From contig NC_056545.1 of the NCBI RefSeq assembly GCF_910596095.1, positions 22,405,067-22,469,066 on the forward strand: 64,000 bases of DNA. Reading direction: 5' to 3'. The position numbers were made by a program, and so were the translations under genes. The stretch's first letter is position 1; every line of letters begins with the position of its first letter. Source of the stretch: Thunnus maccoyii (taxonomy: Eukaryota > Chordata > Actinopteri > Scombriformes > Scombridae). Under the pieces are notes generated by a model, which saw only the letters and a list, made by a program, of their open reading frames with translations, searched no databases and was not told the origin of the DNA. This document shows, piece after piece, positions 21,851 to 33,071 of this stretch.

Positions 21851-23560
21851 TGTAAGAGAGAAGAAAGGTGCTGCCAAGAGATTTTCCCAGAAGACTGCTC
21901 ACTCTAAACCTGACATCTGGGCTCTTAACCATTCAAAGATCTCCCCGCCCTGCATCTGTTGCTGCACCTCTCCTCCTATCCTGCCAACCTCCCACACGTG
22001 CTCAGTCCATCAGAGGACCAGGTGGACCACGTGTCCACTCTCCTGAGAGGAAGAGGGGAACACACTTGAAGAGGAGGCTCACAGAAAATGTTGCAAGAAC
22101 GGGACATGTGAATTTCTTTTTTTTTTTTTTTTGTAGGAGTAGCTAGAGGATGCAGAGATTTTTTCCTTTCATAACATCCGATGTGGGCATGGAGGATGGA
22201 TTGGCCGGGAGAGAGCTGCTCTGGGTGTGTCTGTGTGAAGTCACCATAAGGATTTTACTGGAGTAACTGGAGGAAACTAAAGGTAGGACCACGGCTGTGT
22301 GTCAGTTGATTTATTTTTCCAGGATTTTTTTGGCATACATTGATTATGATGCTAATAATCCACACTGCTCCTTTTGTGAAGAATACAATTTGATTACAAA
22401 TAATGACAATTTCTTTGCTGTGTTATAATGTAAATGTAATATTGTTTCAGTAAAACATGTTTTATGTTTAGAGAGCAGTGTGTTGCTAGTAAAACAAATA
22501 GAAGCTCTGTCTTATAATGTATTAAGTCAGTCAAATTAATATTTATATGCAATTGTAAGGAATATATTTAAGCGGAGTTAAATATTAAACAAGGAAAAAG
22601 CTTTTATTAGGGGATTGTAATTTCCTAAAGATTTCCTTGGAAATTTCCTAAATGTAACTATGTAATTTGGTAGAGAAAATAAGAATTTCCCTGCAAACCC
22701 CAAATAAATATTTATTAATTATTCATTTATTATTGTCAAATTTATTCTCCATATATGTCATATTGTATGCTTGCCTGCAGACAATCAATTAATTGGAAGT
22801 GTACCAATTAAACATTGTCCCTCATGTTCCTGCAATTAGTATCAAATGAGAATGGGAATAATTGGGAAATTATGGACTACAATGTGTTGTTTTTTTTGTT
22901 ATTTTTTAAAGTTGAGCTACTTTTTTAGTCCACACTGACAGTAAAAAAGTGTAGTTTGTCTCTCTGAAGTTGGATAAATGAAGGTTTATTTAACTCAGCT
23001 ACCATACAGTCATGATACATACATGACACACTTTGCTTTCAGTCAGCACACTGGTTTCCTAAGTGATGCGGCTCCTGAGGGAGAGCAGCTGATTGGCTTG
23101 CTGAGCCTCAGAGCCTCAGGCCGACCGTGTGTGTGTTTTCGTTAATGATCCACCAATTAGTCACACAATGGTAACAGTCGTCTAAACACCCCATCATCTG
23201 TCTGCGCCTCAGAGGGTGAACGCATGTCACTGCCCCCACGTTTGGTGTGACAAAAACTGCTTTTTGTGGTTGGAAATGGATTTTGGGGTGAACTTCCTCC
23301 CCAAATTTCAAACAATGCTGTGTCCGCATCGTGTCGCTGCACTGACTTCCTCTTGTAGGTTGCTTCAGTCACCACGGTAACCACCTGCTGTGTGATGGGC
23401 CAAATGAGAGACTATGGCAGACAGTCCCAGTCGTCCCCCTGTCCCCTGACTATAATCTGTCATACGCACCATAAACACTGAGACTCCCTGAGAACTATCA
23501 ACACTTTCCTCTCCTCAATTGAAAACATGTTCAACAATCCCAGTCATTACATGGGAGGCT
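21851..23560. other. Upstream region of cnga2 (possible promoter and leader exon)
   Basis: No coding frame is supported. A relatively GC-rich patch lies at 21930-22080 and contains two CACGTG-type E-boxes (around 21994 and 22027). A good donor, CTAAAG|GTAGGA, occurs near 22281, so an untranslated first exon of cnga2 could end there. The rest is AT-rich with nothing recognised. Confidence 0.35.
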
Positions 23561-23998
23561 TTAAAGGAAAATAGTCAGGTGCCCATATTAACATTGAATA
23601 GTGTTTTTTCTTGCTGTAATCATTCCTCCTGTTCATACTGAACAATTGAACGTGCTTTAAGCGATAGGGGGACAAAATCCACAGCCCTTGTTTTGTGCAA
23701 AAATGTACTCAAAAGTTTATCTAAAGCTTACATGAAGGGAATTTTATACTAAAAAGATTTTAACTTTGGATGATATCCACTTGACTTGACTAATGTGGGG
23801 AGTGAAGCCCCATATCAGATAAACGTTTGAATATATTTTTGCACAAAACGAGGACTGTGGATTTTTGTGAAAGTGCATTATGAAGGGATCTTCTAATGGT
23901 CGGTATGAACAGGAAGAATTATTACAGTCACAAAAAAATATTTCAATGTCCTTATGGACACCTGACCTGACTTGAAAAATTGTGAATTTATCCTTTAA
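23561..23998. mobile_element. Foldback MITE, copy A (438 bp)
   Basis: Bounded by TTAAAGGA on the left and TCCTTTAA on the right. The left half (GTCAGGTGCCCATATTAACA, then CATTCCTCCTGTTCATACTG) reappears inverted in the right half (CAGTATGAACAGG-type and TGGACACCTGAC). The whole unit is therefore a long hairpin with no coding content. Copies B (36069) and C (52678) share the same arms. The TTAA at both ends suggests a TTAA target, as for piggyBac-type transposons; this last step is inference. Confidence 0.75.
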
Positions 23999-24031
23999 TA
24001 TGAGTGTTTGTCCTCACTGGAAGATCTGAAG

Positions 24032-27000
24032 ATGACGGGCCAGTCAGCGGAAAGAGATCGGTCGCCTCACAATCTGTCAGTGAAGACCACCTTAGAGGAG
24101 GAGAGCGAGAGAGCTGAGAGTATTCTAAGCAGGTGATGACAATTAAATCATGTTGTTATTTTTTTCATAAGTCTGTTTGAGAAAAGCAAAATATGAGAAA
24201 CACAAAGAAGCAGCTTTACAAAAAAGTAAAATGTTACATGTGTTTTGCTCTCAGGGTGCCATCTGTCTGTGATGACACATCCTCAGAGCTACAAAGAGTC
24301 GCTGCTCTTGATCCTCACGGAGGCAATTCCAGAAATTCTTTTCAAAGAAATGGAGCTATCTCAAGGTAAAATTATCTGACAGCTGAGCTGTGGTACATCA
24401 ACCTCCTTCACAAAGATTACATAAACTGACTGAGCAGGGAGGAAGACACATAAAACAACACTGCTACCTTATCTTTTTATAGTGAAGGTTGTCTGGCCTT
24501 TTAAAAAATAGCCTAGGACTGCTTTTTCAGACAAAGTGAATCTTTTCAGACAAAATTAATACACAAAGCATTTTGTTCAAGTCTTTTCAACATCACAGGC
24601 TGACAAATCATATTTGTAAAACTTGTACTAGGAGCATAAAAATGGCCACTTTGTGGTCTTCTGCTGTCATTGTATAAAACTCTGACAGGTGTTATAAGCT
24701 TTTTGATGCCCTTCTAGCTGTTTCAAGACTTTTCTAGTATCTTGACAAAAAAAAGTACAATAATTTGAAGAAAAGCAAGAAACTTACTTTGGGATTCAAG
24801 AGAGTTTATGGTGGAAACGGGAAATTCTCTCTACCCCATTTGACAGATAATATTTTCATTTGTTTATAGAAATATTTTAAGATTAATTGGTAAACTAAAC
24901 ATTATGTTGAAATGGAAATATTTTAAAGCAAAGGCTATATAAAGTAATGTATCCAAAAATATATATTTAAGTTTACATACTGAGAGCAGTGTCCTCTTCC
25001 TTATTTGTGTCATGAAATGACAGTCTGATGGTGTTGATGTTGTTGTGCGTTAACAACAATTTTATTGATCTTTTAGAATTAATATTGTCGAGAGACAATA
25101 CAGTACAGATACAGTATGGTTTTCTTTTCGTATCCAGTATGCTGTTGAGATATTTCAACAGAAATGTTACGACTGTGTTGCCAAACTAATCCACACATTT
25201 TTAAAGAGGTTGTACATGTCCCCCATTTGTGTGTCAGACTGGTGAGCCTGGTGGTGAGACTGAGGGAATGGGCACACAGGAGCCTGATAGAGGAGGAGGA
25301 GCGGCCAGACTCCTTCCTGGAGCGCTTTCGTGGCCCCGAGCTGAGAACTGCCCCCAGCCGCATCAGCAACACGCAACCAGATGCCAATGCCAAAGGGATG
25401 TTTAAGTATGTCTGCCTGCTTGAACCACCACAAAGCACTTTGATGACTATATGCATTGCAATGGGTGACCAAAAATTGGAAACACCCGGACTTTGTAATC
25501 TACTCCAGCACAACAGTCCTATCTGATATTGTTGATATCGCAGACTTTTTAAGGGTCACAGCGCAAAAAAGGGGCACCTCTCCTGTACAGAGGATTGCTG
25601 CAAGTTAAAACTGCCAAAATAACAATATTCATTGTAAAGATATTGTACTCCATTGTTTCAGTATGTCTTTACAGTAATGTTTACTGTACTATGTCTGACT
25701 GTATTATTTGCAATCTGTTGATGTTTTCAGGAAAAAGTGGGATTTATTTGTGGTGTCCCCATCCGATAACGCGTACTACCGCTGGTTATTTGTTATCGCC
25801 ACAGCGGTGCTCTACAACTGGTTCCTTGTTGTAGCGAGGTAATAACACTACAGTCGCTGTGTGTTGGGGCAGCTGCAGCCTCAGAGATTGGTGATGGATG
25901 TAGTGAATGGTTGTTCTGTCCATAACTTAGATTGAAGCAGTAAATCATTTTTCTTTTTTCATCTACAGGGCATGCTTTGACAAATTACAGGTGGGCAATT
26001 ACATCTGCTGGCTGGTGTTGGACTACCTCTCTGATATTGTGTACATAATGGACACTTGCGTCCGACTTCGCACAGGTGACCTATTTCAAAATATAGCTTC
26101 TGGCCTCACAACACGATGCAGTTGTATTGCTAACCCTTGAAGGTCCTGTGTGGGGACTTTTTATGCAATTAGTCAAAGATGGATATTTTTCTGTTTGTAG
26201 AAAAAAAGGAAACAATCTTGGTGAAAACTGGCATAGACTATGCACTTGGTGTTATACAATCAGTATGATCTATGTCTGTGAGGATTCTCACAGGATAGCC
26301 AGAAGTGATTACTCAAAGGCAACTGGACTTACATTTATAGTGTTAATTAAGGCAGGTGAGGTGAGTCTATGCTAAAAGAACTTTAGTGCCATTTGGGCCT
26401 ATTATTATGGAAAACAGAATATGGGAGCTGAAATCTTTTTTTTTTCAGGTTAGGTTTAGGGTTTGTTTTTACCTTGAGAGTTTTAGCAAAAAGTTGTAAT
26501 TACATCCAGAAGACATGGAGCAAAATTCATTTGGAGCTGTGTTTCTGGCCACCTAACTATTGTTAGTCTAATTAACACTCTCATGTCCATCGTTTTTGGT
26601 CTCCACTAACTCCTGGGGGAAATATCTGGCTCTTTAGCTGCTAAATGCTCCACTATGTTCACAAGCTAGTTAGTAACTTTGTCTGCCTGACATTTGGTGC
26701 TGGTCAGGTGGTGCATGGTAGGTTTACCAGAGATTTGTCACTGAAAACAGCTGCCTGCTGCACAGCTGCTGGAAAATAAATTAATAAGGGCAGTCAGACT
26801 GAACCAAACAGTAAAACCAAAACAAGAAACAAAACAAGACGCTAAAATGCTCTTTTGCTGAGAGGAACTGCAGGTGATAATTCTCTGAGAGTTTGCCACT
26901 GCAAGCAAAGCTTTTCATGTTAAACATAGTTATTTGAGACACTGTTGATAGATATTGCATTGTGCAGCTTTAAAGTGCCAATAATCAATGTTTTTTTTAA

Positions 27001-29141
27001 TGACAATGTATCAAATGACAGCGTAATGTCAGAGGCATCGCTCATAGTAATGAGTCTACGTTATCATCCAATTCTGCAGCTCTCCTCAGCTTTAAAGAGC
27101 TTTATAGTGACTTTCAGCCTATTGTTTAGCTGTCCGGTTGCAACTTTACTGTTTTGGTTCACTCTCACCACTCTCATAGCATCGTTTCCAGAGAAAAAGC
27201 TCTAAAAACCACGGTACACAACCTGCTCAGCACCGAATGGCAGACACACATAGTTAGCAACAAGCTGGTGAACATAGTGGAGCATTTAGCAGGTAATGAG
27301 CCAGATATTTCCCTCAGGAGTTGTAAGAGAGCAAAAACAGAGCTAAAAGAGAGTGAATATTGGACTTCTATTCACCCAGTGGATAGAAACACAACTCCAA
27401 ATGTAAGATAATGTTGCTCCGTAAGTGCTGGATGTGTAAATAACTGTTTGCTAACAAGTTCAACATATCAGCTAAAAAGGTGATGATATGTCAGTGTTGT
27501 GTTCACAACTTGTTTCTGCAGGTTTAACTTTTTTCATACACAGTTCAGCTTCATCTCATGATAAGAACTGATTTGCAGACATATAACACAACAGTGAGCT
27601 GAGACATCACTGCTCAAATGAATTTGTGCTCAATTTTTCTTGTCTCAGGGTTCCTGGAACAAGGTTTGATGGTGAAGGACCATGTCAAGCTCAGAGACAG
27701 CTATGTCCGAACACTGCAGTTCAAGCTGGACGTGGTGTCCATCCTGCCCACTGACCTGGCGTACATCTCCACTGGCATCCACACACCACAACTCAGGTTC
27801 AACCGTCTGCTGCGCTTCCCACGCATGTTTGAGTTCTTTGACCGCACTGAGACGCGCACAAACTACCCCAACATGTTCCGTATCTGCAACCTGGTGCTTT
27901 ACATCCTGGTCATCATTCACTGGAACGCCTGCATCTACTACGCTATATCTAAGTCTTTGGGATTGGGCTCGGATACTTGGGTGTTCCCAAACATCTCCAA
28001 ACCTGAGTATTCCTCCCTGACTCGGAGTTATGTCTATTGCCTGTACTGGTCAACTCTTACTCTTACCACTATTGGAGAGATGCCTGCACCAGTACGAGAT
28101 GAAGAGTACCTATTTGTGGTCTTTGACTTTCTTGTTGGGGTGCTAATCTTCGCCACAATCGTGGGAAACGTTGGCTCTATGATTGCAAACATGAATGCCA
28201 CCCGCGCCGAGTTTCAAGCTCGGATCGATGCCATCAAACACTACATGCACTTCCGCAAAGTCAGCAAAGAACTGGAGACACGTGTCATTAAATGGTTTGA
28301 CTACCTCTGGACCAACAAGAAAGCGGTAGACGAGCAGGAGGTGCTAAAGAACTTGCCAAACAAACTGCGTGCAGAGATTGCAATTAATGTACACCTGGAG
28401 ACCTTGAAGAAAGTACGCATTTTTCAAAACTGTGAGGCCGGACTGCTGGTGGAGCTTGTGCTCAAACTACGCCCGCAGGTCTTCAGTCCAGGTGACTACA
28501 TCTGCAGAAAAGGGGACATAGGAAAGGAGATGTATATCATCAAAGAGGGGAAGCTGGCTGTGGTGGCTGACGACGGGGTCACCCAGTACGCTCTCCTCAC
28601 CTCTGGCAGCTGCTTTGGGGAAATCAGCATCCTGAACATAAAAGGTAGCAAAATGGGAAATCGTCGGACAGCCAACATTCGCAGCTTGGGTTATTCTGAT
28701 CTCTTTTGCCTCTCTAAGGATGACTTGATGGAGGCAGTGACCGAGTATCCAGATGCTAAGACTGTGCTGGAGGAGAGGGGCCGGGAGATCCTGATGAAGG
28801 AGGGTCTGCTGGATGAGAACGCAGAGAGCGGCGGAATGCAGAAAGAGGACACAGAGGAGAAGGTGGAGAGGCTGGAGTCCTCTCTGGACACCCTTCAGAC
28901 TCGCTTTTCCCGCCTTCTCAGCGAATACACACATACTCAGCAACGGCTGAAGCAGCGCATCACTCTGCTGGAGCGGCAGCTGAATCAAACGGACTGTGGC
29001 GCAGATGCAAATGATGACATGGATGCAAATGCAGAGACGGTCAACGAAACAGACCCTGGGCCTGTTGCTCATACAGATGGGTCTCCTCATCGGAATAATG
29101 TGCAAAAAGAGGGCAAAAAAAGCCCAACGTCAAAACATTAG
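24032..29141 (+). CDS. cnga2: Cyclic nucleotide-gated channel alpha 2
   Basis: Six coding exons join in frame to 662 residues (human CNGA2: 664): 24032-24132, 24255-24365, 25238-25405, 25731-25838, 25969-26075, 27649-29141. The ATG at 24032 opens [12 protein letters not shown]; the second exon encodes [15 protein letters not shown], matching CNGA2 specifically. The protein is a plasma-membrane cation channel subunit opened by cAMP/cGMP, best known from olfactory cilia. Visible parts: a basic amphipathic calmodulin-site-like helix ([17 protein letters not shown], about 72-88), the S1-S6 region (about 125-365), pore TTIGE at 305-309 with the ion-selecting Glu309, C-linker, a cyclic-nucleotide-binding domain (about 425-545) with NRRTA around R505-T506 (the Thr favours cGMP contact), and a C-terminal coiled coil (about 565-610). 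The last exon carries 75% of the protein. The upstream exon(s) of the leader are not certain. A teleost-specific duplicate name (a or b) cannot be chosen. Confidence 0.93.
26465..27475. mobile_element. Large foldback element in cnga2 intron 5
   Basis: Two inverted arms of roughly 370 bases face each other. For example GTGAACATAGTGGAGCATTT in the right arm (about 27268) is the exact inverse of AAATGCTCCACTATGTTCAC on the left (about 26643). The pairs AGCCAGATATTTCCC/GGGAAATATCTGGCT and AGAAACACAACTCCAAAT/ATTTGGAGCTGTGTTTCT also match. The spacer of about 270 bases has no coding content. It is a non-autonomous repeat; I recall similar sequence from other percomorph genomes but cannot name the family. 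Confidence 0.7.
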
Positions 29142-29320
29142 CCAAATCACCAAGGAGCTTTTAGATCCATTTCTCCTGAAATACTTTGATTCAGACACAG
29201 TGAGAGTATAGAAAAACTTCATGACGTCCTTTTTCACTTCCATTGTGAGGACGTTCTTTCAGTTTAGCTGAGTGTAAAGGGATGTCTGCATGTCAATAAA
29301 CATGAAAAGAAATGGACAAA
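29142..29320 (+). other. cnga2: cnga2 3' untranslated region
   Basis: A short 3' UTR after the TAG stop, ended by AATAAA at 29295-29300. The cleavage site is estimated. Confidence 0.55.
29295..29300 (+). terminator. cnga2: Poly(A) signal AATAAA of cnga2
   Basis: Canonical hexamer 154 bases after the stop codon; the first in the 3' flank. Confidence 0.55.
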
Positions 29321-29885
29321 ACTGCTATACCCATGCAGTCTTTAACCGATGTGTTGGATGTGTGTGTCAATGGTGGCTTTAAAGTTACTTCATGGATGCT
29401 TACTCAAGCTAAAGGAGGGTAGAGGGCGGTTTCAGCAAAAGTGGGACATCTAAGCATTGGCTTATTTTACTAATTGACTGGATAGAAGCAACAAGGTTTT
29501 TTATCCTGAAATCTTGCCACAACACTATTTATCACTGAACAATCACTGCTATTGCTTTGACATCATCATTTTAGGTGTGGCTGGAAGTCACACAAGACTA
29601 ACTGTTCGGCATGTGCTCAGGGAAAGTGGAGTGGCATAAGCAAAAGGGAAAAAACATAAGGGATTAACCAACAACAGCAGACATATTATCTTATTAAGGC
29701 CATTATGACTCCCCGTTCAAAATAAATATGCACAATATTGTCTTTAATTTGCCTGGAAACTGCCCCTGGTGTTAACCAAAATCGGGACACTGTTTTCTTG
29801 TAAAATGGGACACTTTTCTAAGCATGATTCATGCAGTATTCCAGCAATATCATATATTTTAGTTTAATAATGGACAAGTCTGATA

Positions 29886-29960
29886 AGGCAGGTACAGTGG
29901 CTGGAGATTTTAAAGCCGTGAAGCAGAGGTTGCTAGTTCAAGTCAGATCAAGGAGGTCAA
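29886..29960 (+). repeat. Possible tRNA-derived SINE head
   Basis: The sequence has TACAGTGGCTGGAG, resembling an RNA polymerase III A box, and about 35 bases on GTTGCTAGTTCAAGTC, resembling a B box. Spacing fits a tRNA-like promoter, but no cloverleaf can be folded convincingly and no tail was identified. Confidence 0.3.
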
Positions 29961-30085
29961 ATTTTTGATAATTATTTAATTATTTTAAAAAATCTATGTC
30001 TATATGACTATATTGTCTATTTATTTAGCCTGCTATATTCTTTTTAGTTCTAGTTAAATATATATTAGTCTACATACAATAGGGT

Positions 30086-30144
30086 CCAAAAGTCTGAGAC
30101 CACTTTCCCATTCACTTCAATGGGAAAGTGGTCTCAGACTTTGG
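30086..30144. repeat. Short palindromic repeat (59 bp hairpin)
   Basis: The left arm AAGTCTGAGACCACTTTCCC is followed, after a short loop, by its exact inverse GGGAAAGTGGTCTCAGACTT; only one base is lost at the outer end of the stem. A related hairpin lies at 35582-35647. Both look like tiny foldback repeats, probably Tc1-derived. Confidence 0.75.
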
Positions 30145-33071
30145 GCTTTGTATTTCTAATAGTAGGTTATCTGTTAAAAAAATAAAGGCCTCCATATTCA
30201 TTCAGTCAGTTTATAGGCAAGGATAGAGAGAGATGCAAAATAGCAAGAACAGAAAATGAAGCAGGAAAGTGTTGTCAACAGAACACTTGGCAAAACTTGG
30301 AAAAAGGCAGAAATGGAGTTCAATTAAACCAGTGGATTGAGGAAAAAGAATGAAATGAGTCATGGATGAGTATAAGGAGTTGCTTAAGGTCAACCTTTTC
30401 TAAAAGAGTCAGTACTTTGTCTTGTCTGTAAAAGTCACTGTAGATCAGTGTTCCCGTGCAGCAGATAAGCTGTCCCACTAAACCTGAAAAAGGGGGTTCT
30501 TGTTGGGTTTGAGAGTCTGTTTAAATAATGATCAATTACCTTTAAAACCTTACATAAATGTGTTTAGAAGAGTCGTACCATCTCACAAAAACATGATTGG
30601 TGTAAGTAAATATCTGTTATGATAGTGTCCTAGGTGCATTTGCCAAAAAGTGGCCCACTTTTGCTGAACCCATCTTGCTGAACACATCACTGATTAGAAA
30701 AATAAGTAAAAACTAGAGCACTTAAAAATCTGCAAATAAAATTGCTAATATTTTCACTTTTTTGGTCACCTGTAAACATCCTGTGTTTGGTTGCATCAGC
30801 AGAGGGATTCAGTTCTCTAGACATGTTACATTGTGCTCTGGCCCTGTACACATTGTCTCTTGCGGCTCCTCCTGGGGAAGAAGTCCAAGGAGAGAGAGTA
30901 GAAGGTGATTTGCTGTGTTCGCACACACAAACACAATTATTTTCCAGTGTCCTTATTTCCCAGGTTAGACCTGAACCACACACACCATGCAGCTAAACTT
31001 TGATTATCATTATAATCTTTTGATATTTCCTACTTTGGCTTTTTCAGGATATTTAAGGAGAGTTCTTAAAATGAAACTTTTGATGAAATGAACCCTCACA
31101 CAGCAAGCTGCATGTTAATATGAGTATGGTGCTTTGTCTCAGTTTGCACTTAGTTTCTCCCATTTCTGTTTTGCAGACTCACTCCCTGAGCTGAAGGACT
31201 GGGGATTTTCCAGTTATTCAGCCGCTGCATTCCAGGATACAACTCAACCACATGAGCTGTGTCGATAAGCGCAGCTGGAACAATGCCTCTGCAGCAGAGG
31301 TGGCTATAATAAAGAGGCAGGAGGTAATGAGTGCATATCCCCTGCAGCCCCTGAAGGACTGGGTGGGATCAAGTACCGTGGACAAGTCTCCAATTACCTA
31401 CAGGCTTGTTAAACTGCATGAACAAATATGGTCTCTCTTTTGCATCACATTAGAAACAAATGGCACGTAGAGCTCTTGATTGATGCAAATATCAACCACG
31501 TGATGTTTGACATTTGATAAAAAGTACATGAAGATCTCAATCTTGGTCTAAATATAACCTTAATATGACATAAAAGAGATATGAGAAGAAATGAGATATG
31601 ATTGATTTGCTAAACAGAAGATGTCTATGTATGAAGTTAAGTTATTTGAAAAGTTTAACATTTTGAGATTTCTAGGTTACATATAACCATTATGTGTAAC
31701 ATAGTATTTAAATTACTACTTCCATTACTATATTTCAATCAAATGATTGGCTAACTGTAACTATATCATTGAAATGCAGTTGAAACAATGGTTTTTATGT
31801 AATCTAGACAACACATTTTTGAATATAAATCAGCAGCAATAGAGAGAAGGGACCCATGTATGTTTTTTCAAGGATTATGAATAACTTTTTTATGGGTTGT
31901 AACAATAAAAGCAGCATCAACTTGCATTAATCTCTGTCAAATTAAGACAATAACAAAATACTTTCCACCAATCACAGCTGTATCTTACCTACAGAAATGC
32001 AGCCCTTCATGCAGCAACCTGCTTTGAGTGTTTGGTGGATGATATATACAGTATTATCAAAAACCGGATCCAGTAATGTATATTATGTTGGATCCGCATA
32101 CTTTATGTTAGAAGCATGAGCTCACTACACTAGATTGATTGGACTTGCCCTGCAAGCTCCCAAACTGCAGCTAATGTGCTAATTCAGATATAACTAAATA
32201 AATGAAATCTCATTCTGCGTTACATGCAGCTGTCTGTCGTGTTGTTAAATTCACTGAAAGGATTTTCCTGTGCTGTGCTTGTAACATGCTGCTCCATCTG
32301 CCCTTGCACTGGTGTCGACACCCTGCAACTCCTTTAACAGGTGCACTGAACTGTCCTGTACCCTTCCCCCTTCTCAAACTTTTGCCACCACATGTCGTGT
32401 GTGCAGGACAACTGGTGCCGACAGGGCTGTATGTGCAGTGACTTGAAAATGAATTGTGGAAAGAATAACATGTAGCATCTCTGAGCAGGAGGTTTTTGTT
32501 TTTTTTACAGGAAACATGAGCTAAATGTATCTGTTTATACCATATAAATCATAAACATGACCTGTGTTGTTGATGTTGTTCATGTGGTGATCACAGGCAA
32601 AATATAAAAGCAGAGAAAAACATTTCACGCACCATATATTTCTGAATATAACTATATTGTTTGTACTTTCAAAGTGTAACAGCTTACAAACTGCATTTGA
32701 AAATCAAACGGTATCTGTCGCTTTTCATTTGGACATAAGATCCCCTGATCACTGGGATTCTCTTCTGTATATGACAAAGTGTGACAGCAAACATAGACCC
32801 TTTCATAGTAAACACAACTATTCGTTTTACTTTAATACCTCAAGTCAGGACACATATTTCAACAGAAAGCATCACCGTCTGAGATATTTATGATCACTGT
32901 AGAAATTAGACCAAAGAAAATATGATTTTTCCCATAATAACTGTGATTGAATGTGAAGATATAGAGGAAACGGTGCAGGGCTGCTCATATGTGTCGGAGC
33001 TGGACCGCAACATGCTGTCTGCGGTCTGTGGACTGATTGGCTGAGAGTATCCACTGGCGCGAACACCCTGG

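Larger units (their letters stand above)
29321..33071. other. Spacer between the 3' ends of cnga2 and the Rag gene
   Basis: No gene is supported. It contains a possible tRNA-like SINE head near 29886 and a perfect-stemmed palindrome at 30086; the part next to the Rag stop codon is its 3' UTR, whose end I cannot fix (an ATTAAA-type signal is possible near 32832, minus strand). Confidence 0.5.

Noticed and set aside
28467-29105. 212-codon open frame antisense to the last cnga2 exon
   Set aside because: It lies wholly opposite strongly conserved channel sequence; its own product resembles nothing and is explained by codon bias of the sense strand.
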